A stretch of DNA of 64,000 bases from positions 372,001-436,000 of the forward strand of contig NZ_QLMC01000002.1 of the NCBI RefSeq assembly GCF_003259745.1. Direction: 5' to 3'. Under the pieces are notes generated by a model. That model saw only the letters and a list, made by a program, of their open reading frames with translations, had not been told where the DNA came from and ran no database searches. Positions 16,335 through 25,349 of the stretch are shown piece by piece. The first letter of the stretch is position 1. Each line of letters begins with the position of its first letter. This DNA is from Larkinella arboricola (lineage in GTDB: Bacteria > Bacteroidota > Bacteroidia > Cytophagales > Spirosomataceae). A program made the translations under genes and the position numbers.

Positions 16335-16596
16335 AGAGCATTTACGATAACCCTAACCCAAAAAATCACAAGCCTAGCTCTCGCAAGAGGCTCAGACTGT
16401 TTCTTGATTAAGAATAGTAACGAAAACCGTGCCAAAAATAAATTGGCTTTAAAAGGTATTTTTCCGGTTTGGTCTGATTTATGCTCACCGTTTGCTAAAT
16501 ACTATGGTACTTATCTGTCCAATAGTTTTTAGTATTGTCTAGGGAGCGTTACAGTCTCTATGTCCGATAACCGCGTATTCTTCTTCATCATTCTGT

Positions 16597-17643
16597 ATGG
16601 CTGCAACTCCTGGAACCGTACCCTCCGGCTTGCTGGCAGACTATCTGTCGTCGATCAGGCCGCTGGTATCCGTAATTTGTATCAGTTATAACCATGAACG
16701 TTTTATTACCGCTGCCTTACAGTCCGTGCTGGATCAGACCTATCCGGCGGTTGAGTTACTTGTAATTGACAACAACAGCACCGATGGGTCAGTGGCGCGG
16801 GTGGAGGCACTAAGGCAGCAGCACCCGGCTATTCAGTTCATCCGAAATAGTGAGAATGTTGGCATCTGTCGGGCGTTCAATCAGGGTCTGAAACTGGCAC
16901 GGGGGCGGTATGTCATCGATTTGTCGGCCGACGACGTGATGCACCGGGAGCGGATTGCCCGGCAGGTGGCCGGTTTTGAGCGGCTGGCGGGCGATTACGC
17001 CGTCATTTTCAGCAACGCGGCTTACATCGACGAAAACGATCAGCTGACCGGCTATCACTTTCCGATCACCCCAACCGGAATGACCACCCGGCCCGTACCG
17101 TCGGGTTGGGTATTCAAGGATATTCTGGCATCTTATTTTGTGTCAACGCCCACCATGATGATGCGCAAGGATGTGCTGGAAAGCCTGGGCGGCTACGACG
17201 AATCGCTGAGCTACGAAGATTTTGATTTCTGGGTCCGGTCGGCGCGGAACTACCGCTATTATTACCAGGACGAAGTACTGACCAGCAAACGCATCGTCCA
17301 GCAATCCCTTTCCTCCCAGTTTCAGAACCGCAACAGTGCGTTGCTCGCTTCCACCCTGAAAGTGTGTTACAAAGCCTTCGACCAGTGCCAGACTGAGGAA
17401 GAGTACCGGGCGCTGGCGGGCCGCATTCGCTGGTTTATCCGGCAGTGTTTTTACACCGAGCAATTTGAACTGGCCTTTCAGTTTAAAGAACTGCTGGAGT
17501 ATATGGAAAAGCCCGACTGGCAAACCGCCCTGGTTTTACGGTTCTGTAAATGGCATATTCCCGTCAACGGTTTGTACCAACGGTATGCTCGGTGGCAGCA
17601 GAACCGACAGCTCCGCCGGGGGACTGTTCAACCCCTGATGTAG
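16597..17643 (+). CDS. family 2 glycosyltransferase
   Basis: 348 residues. The GT-A fold motifs are VSVICISYNHERFITAALQSVLDQTYPAVELLVIDNNSTDGS, NVGICRAFNQGLKLARGRYVIDLSADD (an SADD in place of the usual DxD metal site) and GYDESLSYEDFDFWVR. It transfers an activated sugar to a polysaccharide or glycolipid acceptor at the cytosolic face; the donor is unknown. No cluster of other polymer genes surrounds it. The upstream ~260 bp carry no recognised gene. Confidence 0.92.
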   Translation: MAATPGTVPSGLLADYLSSIRPLVSVICISYNHERFITAALQSVLDQTYPAVELLVIDNNSTDGSVARVEALRQQHPAIQFIRNSENVGICRAFNQGLKLARGRYVIDLSADDVMHRERIARQVAGFERLAGDYAVIFSNAAYIDENDQLTGYHFPITPTGMTTRPVPSGWVFKDILASYFVSTPTMMMRKDVLESLGGYDESLSYEDFDFWVRSARNYRYYYQDEVLTSKRIVQQSLSSQFQNRNSALLASTLKVCYKAFDQCQTEEEYRALAGRIRWFIRQCFYTEQFELAFQFKELLEYMEKPDWQTALVLRFCKWHIPVNGLYQRYARWQQNRQLRRGTVQPLM

Positions 17644-17710
17644 ACGGTTGAGTCGGCACTCATGCCGTACCGCAAGGGTAGAAAACCGCCTGTTTGGAAC
17701 CAAATGGCCG

Positions 17711-17738
17711 TCGGTTAGTTAATAAAGTAATTAACCGA
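17711..17738. repeat. 11-bp inverted repeat just before the YciO-like gene
   Basis: The arms 17711-17721 and 17728-17738 pair with one G-T mismatch over a 6-nt loop, six bases before ATG 17744. It could be a leader hairpin or operator, or a weak terminator for the glycosyltransferase (no T tract). Confidence 0.35.
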
Positions 17739-17743
17739 AGACT

Positions 17744-18367
17744 ATGCCAGCCGAATTTTTGCGAATTCATCCCGATACGCCCGAGGAGCGGAAAATCCAT
17801 CACGTTGTCGATGTCCTGCGCAATGGCGGAGTTATTATCTACCCGACCGACACGATTTACGGTCTTGGTTGCGACATTCACAACACGCGGGCCATTGAGC
17901 GGATTGCCCGGATCAAGGGCATTAAGCCGCAGAAAAATGATTTTTCGTTTATCTGCCACGATCTCAGCCACATCGCCGATTATGCGCGGGTAGGCAATCA
18001 GGCGTTCAAGACCATGAAGCGGCTGCTGCCCGGGCCGTATACGTTTATTCTGGACGTCAGCCACCGGGTACCCAAAATTCTGCATACCAGCAAACGGACG
18101 GTGGGCATCCGGATTCCTGATCACGCCATTCCGCGCGAGATTGTCAAAGAACTGGGCAACCCCATCATCACAACCACCATCAAGGACATCGAAGACGACT
18201 TCGATCCGTACATTACCGACCCGGAAATTATTTTCGAACGGTTTCAGCATCAGGTCGATCTGGTAATCGATGGCGGCATGGGCGGCAACGTGCCCTCTAC
18301 GATTATCAATGCCACCACGGATGACTTTGAAATTGTGCGTCAGGGGTTGGGGGGCTTCGAGGAGTAG
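17744..18367 (+). CDS. YciO/Sua5/YrdC family protein (threonylcarbamoyl-AMP synthase-like)
   Basis: 207 residues, the short form without the Sua5 C-terminal domain. YrdC-fold marks are GGVIIYPTDTIYGLGCDIHNTRAIERIARIKGIK, the C-terminal RTVGIRIPDH, and PSTIINATTDDFEIVRQG. True TsaC enzymes make threonylcarbamoyl-AMP for tRNA t6A; the YciO subgroup is close but its activity is debated. The KIRPQKNDFSFICHDLSHIADYA-like stretch here favours YciO. It is not beside other t6A genes in this window. Confidence 0.88.
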   Translation: MPAEFLRIHPDTPEERKIHHVVDVLRNGGVIIYPTDTIYGLGCDIHNTRAIERIARIKGIKPQKNDFSFICHDLSHIADYARVGNQAFKTMKRLLPGPYTFILDVSHRVPKILHTSKRTVGIRIPDHAIPREIVKELGNPIITTTIKDIEDDFDPYITDPEIIFERFQHQVDLVIDGGMGGNVPSTIINATTDDFEIVRQGLGGFEE

Positions 18368-18438
18368 ACGATGGATGGAAGGGGAATCCCACCCACTCAT
18401 TATTTCTCGATTCCTGTTTTGATTTACAAGAGAGTTTC

Positions 18439-18446
18439 TATTTTTG
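18439..18446 (+). promoter_or_regulatory. promoter -7 box upstream of the lipoprotein gene
   Basis: TATTTTTG with a TTTG at 18418-18421 about 17 nt upstream. It overlaps the TTG at 18444, which therefore cannot be the translation start of the downstream gene. Confidence 0.6.
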
Positions 18447-18512
18447 GCAGAACGTACCCCTTTCTGTGGGAGCGTCCATTCTATTCACATTCATAAAAAG
18501 AACAAGAACACT

Positions 18513-19592
18513 GTGGTAAACGGAGGGAGTAAGTCGTGCCTGGCGGCATGGAAAATGGTTGCAGTCGCTTCAATTCTTATTCAATTTAACGCGTTAACAG
18601 GTTGTTCGTCCAGTAATGGAGACAGCAAGGCCAGTACGACCACCGACAGTGCTGCCACGCAGGCCGCGGCTCCGGTAGCCGACTCCGTCCGGAAAGAATC
18701 TTCAGCCCCAACGGCAGTAGCCGATACCGCGACGGAAGCCGACCCGCTGAAGGCCGACACCCTGAAATTTTCGGGCACCTTACCCGATACGCTTCTGCCT
18801 AATCACCGGATTTTAGCGTATTACGGCAATCCGCATTCAACCCGTATGGGCATTCTGGGCGAGTATCCCCGCAAGGAAATGCTTCGGCGGCTGGACCAGG
18901 AAGCGGCCCGGTGGCAAAAGGCTGATCCGTCGAAACCGATTCAGAAAGCCCTTCATCTGGTGGCCATTTCGGCACAGGGTAGCCCGCAGAAAGACGGCAA
19001 ATACCGGCTGCGGATGAGCGACAAAACCATCCGGAAAGTGATTAGCTGGGGGGCGCAACACGGGGCCATTGTGTTTCTGGATATTCAGGTGGGGCTGGCC
19101 GACTTGAAAGGAGAAATGGAATACCTCGAAAAATATCTGAAACTGCCGTATGTTCACCTGGGCATTGATCCGGAGTTTTCGATGAAATCGGGCGCCAAAC
19201 CGGGTACCAAGATCGGCACCTATGATGCCGCTGATATCAATAAGGCGATCCAGTTTTTAAGCCGGGTGGCGAAAGAAAATAACCTGCCGCCCAAAGTGCT
19301 TGTAGTCCACCGGTTTACCCAACGGATGGTTACCAACTACCAGAACATCAAACTCGACCCGCGGGTGGCCGTGGTCATTGACATGGACGGTTGGGGCCCG
19401 CCTTCCCTGAAAATCGATTCGTACCGGGATTACATCGTCAAAGAACCGGTTCAGTATACGGGTTTCAAACTCTTCTACAAGAACGATCTGAAGAAAGTCG
19501 ATAAACGCTCCAAACACAAAGTTCCGCACCTGATGGAACCTGAAGAAGTCCTGGCGCTTGACCCCAAGCCCTTGTACATTCAGTATCAATAG
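18513..19592 (+). CDS. putative lipoprotein of unknown function with YYGNP-type fold
   Basis: About 359 residues from GTG 18513; an alternative ATG is at 18555. An earlier in-frame TTG at 18444 sits within the promoter box and is rejected. The N-terminus has a lipobox ending LTGC-SSSN, preceded by basic residues and the hydrophobic MVAVASILIQFNALTG, so it is predicted to be an acylated lipoprotein. A Thr/Ala/Ser-rich linker of ~60 residues follows. The rest is a barrel-like domain (HRILAYYGNPHS, MGILGEYPRKEMLRRLDQEA, GAIVFLDIQVGLADLKGE, VHLGIDPEFSMKSG, KVLVVHRFT, VAVVIDMDG). The alternating strand-helix pattern suggests a TIM barrel. I recognise no named family. It ends just before a bidirectional hairpin. 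Confidence 0.75.
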   Translation: MVNGGSKSCLAAWKMVAVASILIQFNALTGCSSSNGDSKASTTTDSAATQAAAPVADSVRKESSAPTAVADTATEADPLKADTLKFSGTLPDTLLPNHRILAYYGNPHSTRMGILGEYPRKEMLRRLDQEAARWQKADPSKPIQKALHLVAISAQGSPQKDGKYRLRMSDKTIRKVISWGAQHGAIVFLDIQVGLADLKGEMEYLEKYLKLPYVHLGIDPEFSMKSGAKPGTKIGTYDAADINKAIQFLSRVAKENNLPPKVLVVHRFTQRMVTNYQNIKLDPRVAVVIDMDGWGPPSLKIDSYRDYIVKEPVQYTGFKLFYKNDLKKVDKRSKHKVPHLMEPEEVLALDPKPLYIQYQ

Positions 19593-19610
19593 TATCAGTA
19601 ACGCATAGCC

Positions 19611-19652
19611 GCACCCTTCTATTCCTCAAGTCTTCGAGGAATAGAAGGGTGC
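19611..19652. terminator. 17-bp hairpin between convergent genes
   Basis: The arms 19611-19627 and 19636-19652 are exact complements with an 8-nt loop. They sit between the convergent lipoprotein (+) and acyltransferase (-) genes. It probably terminates both transcripts, although neither side shows a strong T tract. Confidence 0.65.
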
Positions 19653-20527
19653 TACCATTTTACCTGTGTTTTCTCGTACTGACTTCGTTGATGCTTCCAG
19701 CGTTTGTGCGACCAGAGCCAGTCGGACGGGGCTTTCTGGATGGTTTTTTCCAGTAAATCCCGGTAACGGTTTATCACTTCGCCGTTTGGGAGATGGTCGT
19801 ACGGCGGTTCGGCAATGGGGTGGAAGGTCATTGAATAATGGCCCCGGTGGGTGCGTTCCATTTCAATGTAAAAAACCGGAATTTTAAACGTGCGGGCCAA
19901 CCGCTCCGTGCCGGGGTAAAAAGGCGTTTCCTGGTGCAGAAAAGGGGTCCAGTACCCGTACTCTGGCTGATCGGGAATCTGGTCGGCCACCAGCGCAATT
20001 AAGCGGGGCTCGTGCCGACGGCTGGCCATTTCCCGCAGCAGAGACTTCATCGGAACCGGTTTGGCGCCGAACCGGGCGCGGATGTACCGAACCAGGTGTT
20101 CGGAAAGCTCGTTGTTTAATTTTTTGTAAACAGCATCCGCGGGCATACCGTTTACAACCGACGCCGAGGGCGCCCATTCCCAGTTGCACTGATGAGACGC
20201 CATAATCAGCACCGGCTGACCCGCGGCCAGTTTGTCCAGCACGATATGTTTATTGGTAAACTGCACCCGTTTTTTCAGCGCGCTGGGAGACAATCCCGGC
20301 AGTTTGACCGTTTCGACCAGCACGTCGGCAAAGTTGCGGTAAAATTTTTTGGCGATCCGGCGATGCTCGGCATCCGATTTTTCGGGGAAAGAACGTTTTA
20401 AGTTCGTAAGGATAACCTCTTTTCGGTAACCAATCACATACGCCAGCAGGTAATACAGCACGTTGGCAATCGCGTAAAATACAGGAAGCGGTAATCGGGA
20501 AAGAATGCGAAAAAAATAAAGTGTCAT
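19652..20527 (-). CDS. LpxL/HtrB-like lysophospholipid acyltransferase
   Basis: 291 residues from ATG 20527. The upstream frame to 20566 is less likely because it would leave almost no room for a divergent promoter. A hydrophobic N-terminus (LYFFRILSRLPLPVFYAIANVLYYLLAYVIG) anchors it to the membrane. The catalytic HX4E motif is HQCNWE in LIMASHQCNWEW (near residue 125 of this start), and the substrate region is YKKLNNELSEHLVRYIRARFG. It is expected to add a secondary acyl chain to a lipid A precursor or another membrane lipid. It is divergent from the WbqC gene. Confidence 0.9.
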   Translation of the reverse strand: MTLYFFRILSRLPLPVFYAIANVLYYLLAYVIGYRKEVILTNLKRSFPEKSDAEHRRIAKKFYRNFADVLVETVKLPGLSPSALKKRVQFTNKHIVLDKLAAGQPVLIMASHQCNWEWAPSASVVNGMPADAVYKKLNNELSEHLVRYIRARFGAKPVPMKSLLREMASRRHEPRLIALVADQIPDQPEYGYWTPFLHQETPFYPGTERLARTFKIPVFYIEMERTHRGHYSMTFHPIAEPPYDHLPNGEVINRYRDLLEKTIQKAPSDWLWSHKRWKHQRSQYEKTQVKW

Positions 20528-20641
20528 TGTAAAATTGGGAATCTGGTCGGCAAAACCATACCGCAAATTAAAATTTTGCTAAACCGTTTGCTTGTTCAAG
20601 GCGAAATTCATTTATTTGATACCATCAATAGGTCGAGTATA

Positions 20642-21295
20642 TTGGAAAAGTACCACGTTGATCGTGTCACTCAGGGCATTCGGATTGAAGCACACTATCT
20701 ACCGAGCCTGACTTATTTCACCGCACTTTTACCCTTCGATACCGTTTGGCTGGAAGCAGCCGAGCATTATGGAAAGCAAAGTTACAGAAATCGGTGTTAT
20801 GTCCTGACGGCAAATGGCATCGACCGCCTGACGGTTCCGGTACTGAATGGGACGCATAAGCAGTTGATTCGCGAGGTTCGGATCGACGACCGGCAAGCCT
20901 GGCCCGACCGTCACTGGCGGTGTTTGGTAACGGCTTACAGCAAAGCTCCTTTTTTTGAGTTCTACGCTGATGAATTGGAATCGGTATTTCACCGGAAATG
21001 GGTTTATCTGTTCGAGCTAAACCTTGAACTGCTGACATTATGTCTGAAATGGCTGGGCTGGCAAAAAAAAGTCGTCTTGACGGAATCCTTTGAAAAGCAG
21101 CTTGGTAGCGAACTCGTAGACGCTCATTCGCAGATTAACGCCCGGGGGAATACACAAAATGGCAGGTTTTATCGACCGGTTGCGTACCAGCAAAACTTTG
21201 GCAACGTATTTGTACCGGACTTAAGCATTCTGGATTTGATTTTCTGCCAGGGGACCGAAGCCTCTAATGTTTTACGGCAGTCATTAATCAAGTGA
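20642..21295 (+). CDS. WbqC family protein
   Basis: About 217 residues if translation begins at TTG 20642; the frame is open further upstream to 20576. No ATG occurs before the family start (IRIEAHYLPSLTYFTALL). The 20642 start leaves space for divergent promoters. WbqC-family motifs follow: LEAAEHYGKQSYRNRCYVLTANG, LTVPVLNGTHKQLIREVRIDDRQAWPDRHWR, AYSKAPFFEFYADEL, and late NARGNTQNGRFYRPVAYQQNF and NVFVPDLSILDLIF. WbqC proteins accompany glycan or O-antigen genes and Sporozoite-like modifications, but their reaction is not certain. This copy stands alone apart from the acyltransferase. Confidence 0.85.
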   Translation: MEKYHVDRVTQGIRIEAHYLPSLTYFTALLPFDTVWLEAAEHYGKQSYRNRCYVLTANGIDRLTVPVLNGTHKQLIREVRIDDRQAWPDRHWRCLVTAYSKAPFFEFYADELESVFHRKWVYLFELNLELLTLCLKWLGWQKKVVLTESFEKQLGSELVDAHSQINARGNTQNGRFYRPVAYQQNFGNVFVPDLSILDLIFCQGTEASNVLRQSLIK

Positions 21296-21356
21296 ACAAT
21301 ACCGAAAAAATTTTCGTTAGTTAGATAAGACGCAATTACAATACAACCCTAAGCGA

Positions 21357-23891
21357 ATGGAAGCTAAATTTTCGAACCGAGTTAAAGAAGTTATCTCGCT
21401 CAGCAGAGAGGAAGCCCTGCGTCTGGGTCATGATTACATAGGTACAGAGCACCTGCTGCTGGGTATGATTCGGGAAGGAGAAGGGGTAGCCGTTGGGTTA
21501 TTGAAAAAATTGGGCATTTCATTGGACGAACTCCGTGTAACAATCGAACAGGCGACCAAAGGAACCGCAACCAACAATGTCAAAAATCTGGCCAATATTC
21601 CACTGACCCGCCAGTCTGAGAAAGTCCTGAAAATTACGTACCTGGAAGCCAAAATCTTTAAAAGCCCGCTGATCGGCACCGAGCACCTGCTGTTGTCAAT
21701 CCTGCGCGATGAAGATAACGTAGCCACCCAGATCCTAAACAAATTTAACGTCAACTACGAGGTAATCAAGGAGATGCTGGAATATCAATCTTCTGGTACA
21801 CGTCCGCATATGGGCCCCGAAACTGACGACGACGACAACGACCGCGGTATGTTTGGAGGCAGCAGCTCCGGCTCGGGAAAAGATCCGAAAGGGTCTGAGA
21901 AGTCGCGGACGCCGGTTTTGGACAACTTCGGACGTGACCTGACCAAACTGGCCGAACTCGGCAAACTCGATCCGATTGTGGGTCGTGAAAAAGAAATTGA
22001 ACGGGTGGCCCAAATCCTGAGCCGCCGGAAAAAGAACAACCCGATCCTGATTGGTGAACCGGGCGTTGGTAAAACCGCCATTGCGGAAGGTCTGGCGCTG
22101 CGGATCGTTCAGAAAAAAGTATCGCGGGTGCTGTTTGGCAAACGCGTGGTGACACTGGACCTGGCTTCGTTAGTGGCCGGTACCAAATACCGCGGCCAGT
22201 TTGAAGAACGCATGAAAGCGGTCATGAACGAACTGGAAAAATCACCGGAAGTGATTCTGTTCATCGATGAGTTGCATACCATCGTGGGCGCGGGTGGTGC
22301 TTCGGGTTCACTCGATGCCTCCAATATGTTCAAACCGGCGCTGGCTCGCGGTGACATCCAATGTATTGGTGCCACAACGCTGGACGAATACCGTCAGTAT
22401 ATCGAGAAAGACGGTGCGCTGGCCCGTCGGTTCCAGGTGGTTATGGTGGACGCTACCTCGGTAGAAGAAACCATCGAAATCCTGAACAACATCAAAGATA
22501 AGTACGAAGATCACCACCACGTCAACTACACCCAGGAAGCGGTGGAAGCGGCCGTGAAGCTGTCGGAGCGTTACATCTCTGACCGGTTCCTGCCCGACAA
22601 AGCCATCGACGTTCTGGATGAAGTAGGTGCCCGCGTACACATTTCCAACATCTCGGTTCCTGAAGATATTCTGAAGCTGGAAGAAAGCATCGAGAATATC
22701 AAGAAGGAGAAAAACCAGGTGGTGAAAAGCCAGAAATACGAAGAAGCCGCTCAACTGCGCGACAAGGAAAAACGCCTGATCGATCAGTTGGACCGCGCTA
22801 AACTGGCCTGGGAAGAAGAAACCAAGAAAAAACGCTATACGGTAACGGAAGAGAATGTGGCCGAAGTTGTCGCCATGATGACCGGTATCCCGACCAACCG
22901 CGTAGCCACCAACGAAGGTGCCAAGCTGTTGAACATGGCCGATCAGCTAACCGGTCGTGTGATTGGTCAGGACAAAGCCGTTCAGAAACTGGTGAAAGCC
23001 ATTCAACGGACCCGCGTTGGTTTGAAAGATCCGAAAAAGCCGATCGGTTCGTTTATTTTCCTCGGCCCGACCGGGGTTGGTAAAACCGAGCTGGCGAAGG
23101 TACTGGCTTCGTATCTGTTCGACAAAGAAGATGCGCTGGTGCGGATCGATATGTCGGAATACATGGAGAAATTCAGCGTAAGCCGTCTGGTCGGAGCTCC
23201 TCCGGGCTACGTGGGTTACGAAGAAGGTGGTCAGTTGACGGAAAAAATCCGCCGGAAACCGTACTCTGTCGTTCTGCTGGATGAGATCGAAAAAGCGCAC
23301 CCGGATGTGTTCAACATCCTGCTGCAAGTGCTGGACGATGGTATCCTGACCGACGGTCTGGGTCGCCGGGTTGACTTCCGGAACACCATCATCATCATGA
23401 CCTCGAACATCGGGGTTCGTGACCTCAAAGATTTCGGTACCGGTATCGGTTTCGCCACCCGTGGCAAGACTGAGAATCAGGACGAGATCATGAAGAGCAC
23501 GATTCAGAACGCGCTGCGGAAAGCCTTCTCACCGGAGTTCCTCAACCGTCTGGACGATGTGATTGTGTTCAACTCGCTGCAACGCGAAGACATCCACAAG
23601 ATCATCGACCTGATGCTGGGCAAACTGCTGGGCCGGGTAACAAGCCTGGGATACAAAGTCGAGCTGACCGAAAAAGCGAAAGACTTCCTGTCAGAAAAAG
23701 GCTACGATCCGCAGTACGGTGCTCGTCCGCTGAGCCGCGCCATTCAGAAATACCTGGAGGATCCCGTTGCGGAAGAAATCCTGAAGGGTGATCTGAAAGA
23801 AGGCGATGTGATTCAGGCCGACTACGATGATAACGGTGAAAACCTGACCATTACGGTGAGAAAATCGGAGCCGGTAACCGAATCAGAATAA
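21357..23891 (+). CDS. clpC: ATP-dependent Clp protease ATP-binding subunit ClpC
   Basis: 844 residues, typical ClpC length. Two Clp-N repeats occupy the first ~145 residues ([20 protein letters not shown] and [16 protein letters not shown]), followed by a Ser/Gly-rich linker. The first AAA module has Walker A GEPGVGKT near residue 232 and a middle domain with a UVR-like coiled segment. The second has [12 protein letters not shown] near 571, and there is a D2 C-terminal domain. It unfolds substrates for the ClpP chamber and handles stress-damaged proteins. It has its own strong terminator (23913-23946). Confidence 0.98.
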   Translation: MEAKFSNRVKEVISLSREEALRLGHDYIGTEHLLLGMIREGEGVAVGLLKKLGISLDELRVTIEQATKGTATNNVKNLANIPLTRQSEKVLKITYLEAKIFKSPLIGTEHLLLSILRDEDNVATQILNKFNVNYEVIKEMLEYQSSGTRPHMGPETDDDDNDRGMFGGSSSGSGKDPKGSEKSRTPVLDNFGRDLTKLAELGKLDPIVGREKEIERVAQILSRRKKNNPILIGEPGVGKTAIAEGLALRIVQKKVSRVLFGKRVVTLDLASLVAGTKYRGQFEERMKAVMNELEKSPEVILFIDELHTIVGAGGASGSLDASNMFKPALARGDIQCIGATTLDEYRQYIEKDGALARRFQVVMVDATSVEETIEILNNIKDKYEDHHHVNYTQEAVEAAVKLSERYISDRFLPDKAIDVLDEVGARVHISNISVPEDILKLEESIENIKKEKNQVVKSQKYEEAAQLRDKEKRLIDQLDRAKLAWEEETKKKRYTVTEENVAEVVAMMTGIPTNRVATNEGAKLLNMADQLTGRVIGQDKAVQKLVKAIQRTRVGLKDPKKPIGSFIFLGPTGVGKTELAKVLASYLFDKEDALVRIDMSEYMEKFSVSRLVGAPPGYVGYEEGGQLTEKIRRKPYSVVLLDEIEKAHPDVFNILLQVLDDGILTDGLGRRVDFRNTIIIMTSNIGVRDLKDFGTGIGFATRGKTENQDEIMKSTIQNALRKAFSPEFLNRLDDVIVFNSLQREDIHKIIDLMLGKLLGRVTSLGYKVELTEKAKDFLSEKGYDPQYGARPLSRAIQKYLEDPVAEEILKGDLKEGDVIQADYDDNGENLTITVRKSEPVTESE

Positions 23892-23912
23892 CTTCTGAAT
23901 AAATCAATACCG

Positions 23913-23946
23913 ATAGGCTGGACGAAAGTTCAGCCTATTTTTTTTT
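23913..23946 (+). terminator. rho-independent terminator of clpC
   Basis: A 10-bp stem (arms 23913-23922 and 23929-23938, including a G-T pair) with a 6-nt loop is followed by a run of about nine Ts. Confidence 0.85.
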
Positions 23947-24009
23947 ACTTAGGGGTATCAAAAGAAGCAGGTTGACGAAATACCGTCCCTCTGCTGTCTC
24001 TCAACGACT

Positions 24010-25158
24010 ATGAAAGCGACCACGACCCTAAGTCTTGCTTTTCTGCTTGCCTTTTCCGCCTTTGCCCAGACTGAGCCGGGCCGGGCGCTGTGGAGCGGCA
24101 ACCTGCAAATCAACACCACCCAACTGGCGGGTGAATATCCAAACGGCTATACCCGCCGAAGTCCGCAGCTTAATCTTTCCGTTCATCATGGCGTGTTTTT
24201 GCAGAATAACTGGCTGATGGGGCTGGCCGTCAACGGTTCGTATTATAAACAACGGAACGCCAGTACTATTCCACTGGACCAGAACTACTGGCAGGGCGGT
24301 TTGTCGGTATTTGCCCGGAAATACTGGGGAGCCAGCAACTGGCGGATTTTTGCCGGGGGCGGGATTGGGGGCAGTCTCGATCAGCTTCGGCAGGAGGTAT
24401 ACAACACCAGCACGAGCGTCCGGAGTGAAAACCGTACCCATACGTATCAGGTTGCCCCGTTTACCCAGGTTGGCGGTATCTACTTCCTGAACAGCCGCTG
24501 GGGCCTGGAAGTGGCCACCAGCAGCACGGTTTTTCCGTTTACGTTCAGCGGTCTGACTGCCGGGCTGGTGTACATGACCGGTTCGACGCAATCGGAACGC
24601 CCTATTCTGGCGGCCACCCCGCCGACGGTGGGTTCTCAAACCCGGGCGGGGCGGTTTACGGTCGGCGCGAGCATCGTGTTTTCAAGCCGCAATGAAGAGG
24701 TAAACAACCAGACGGCCAACGCGCACAGCCTGAGGGCCGCCCCCGCTGTCGGTTTTTTTGTCGCCAATAATTTTCTGGTCGGTATTTCGGTACCGATTAC
24801 CTGGAACACGGCTAACGGAACCACTAAAACAGCCGAAACGGACCTCAGTTTTGCCCCTTACGTGCGGGCGTACCTGTCCAGCACCCGGCTCCGGCCCTAC
24901 GCCGGAGCGACGTTCACCTATTCGACCTACTCATTTAAACAGGACCCGTATCCGCGCGAACGGATTAGTCATACCGTGGGCGGAACGCTTAACGGCGGTC
25001 TGGCCTACCTGCTGGGCAAAAACTTCATTGCCGAAGCCAACCTGCTCAATTTAAGTGTTAGTAAGCAAACGCAGCATAATCAGTTAAAAAACGGATCATG
25101 GCTTGAAGGATTGCACCTGACCACCTCACCGGCTTTTTCGGTTCAATACGTATTTTAA
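24010..25158 (+). CDS. outer-membrane beta-barrel-like protein (first of two paralogs)
   Basis: 382 residues with an N-terminal signal peptide (ATTTLSLAFLLAFSAFAQ). The mature protein is rich in alternating aromatic and hydrophobic residues and ends in the C-terminal aromatic residue expected of an outer-membrane barrel (AFSVQYVF). It shows an internal duplication. The first half begins GRALWSGNLQINTTQLAG and runs to LSVHHGVFLQNNWLMGLAV; the second begins GRFTVGASIVFSSRN and runs to AVGFFVANNFLVGISVPI. Function is unknown. The next gene is a paralog sharing this plan but richer in AT. Confidence 0.82.
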   Translation: MKATTTLSLAFLLAFSAFAQTEPGRALWSGNLQINTTQLAGEYPNGYTRRSPQLNLSVHHGVFLQNNWLMGLAVNGSYYKQRNASTIPLDQNYWQGGLSVFARKYWGASNWRIFAGGGIGGSLDQLRQEVYNTSTSVRSENRTHTYQVAPFTQVGGIYFLNSRWGLEVATSSTVFPFTFSGLTAGLVYMTGSTQSERPILAATPPTVGSQTRAGRFTVGASIVFSSRNEEVNNQTANAHSLRAAPAVGFFVANNFLVGISVPITWNTANGTTKTAETDLSFAPYVRAYLSSTRLRPYAGATFTYSTYSFKQDPYPRERISHTVGGTLNGGLAYLLGKNFIAEANLLNLSVSKQTQHNQLKNGSWLEGLHLTTSPAFSVQYVF

Positions 25159-25313
25159 AGCTTCCCGCTGACGAATTCGGGCTAGTCTGACCCTTTTAGG
25201 GTTGACATTCCATGACAATACGCTTGCCGGTCAATTCCTTCTAATAAGTTATCGATAGTTTTTGAGACTACTTAAGGAATTTTAACAAGAAATAGTATAC
25301 ATATGTGGGTAGC

Positions 25314-25335
25314 ATCCGCTATATTTTTAGCGGAT
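25314..25335 (+). promoter_or_regulatory. 7-bp inverted repeat in the leader of the second OM protein
   Basis: ATCCGCT at 25314-25320 pairs with AGCGGAT at 25329-25335 around an AT-rich 8-nt loop, 14 nt before ATG 25350. It may be a 5' UTR hairpin or an operator that controls the gene. Confidence 0.4.
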
Positions 25336-25349
25336 TAACTGTCTGCATC

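Noticed and set aside
18444-18512. Upstream extension of the lipoprotein gene to TTG 18444
   Set aside because: The TTG lies inside the -7 promoter box and before the predicted transcript start.
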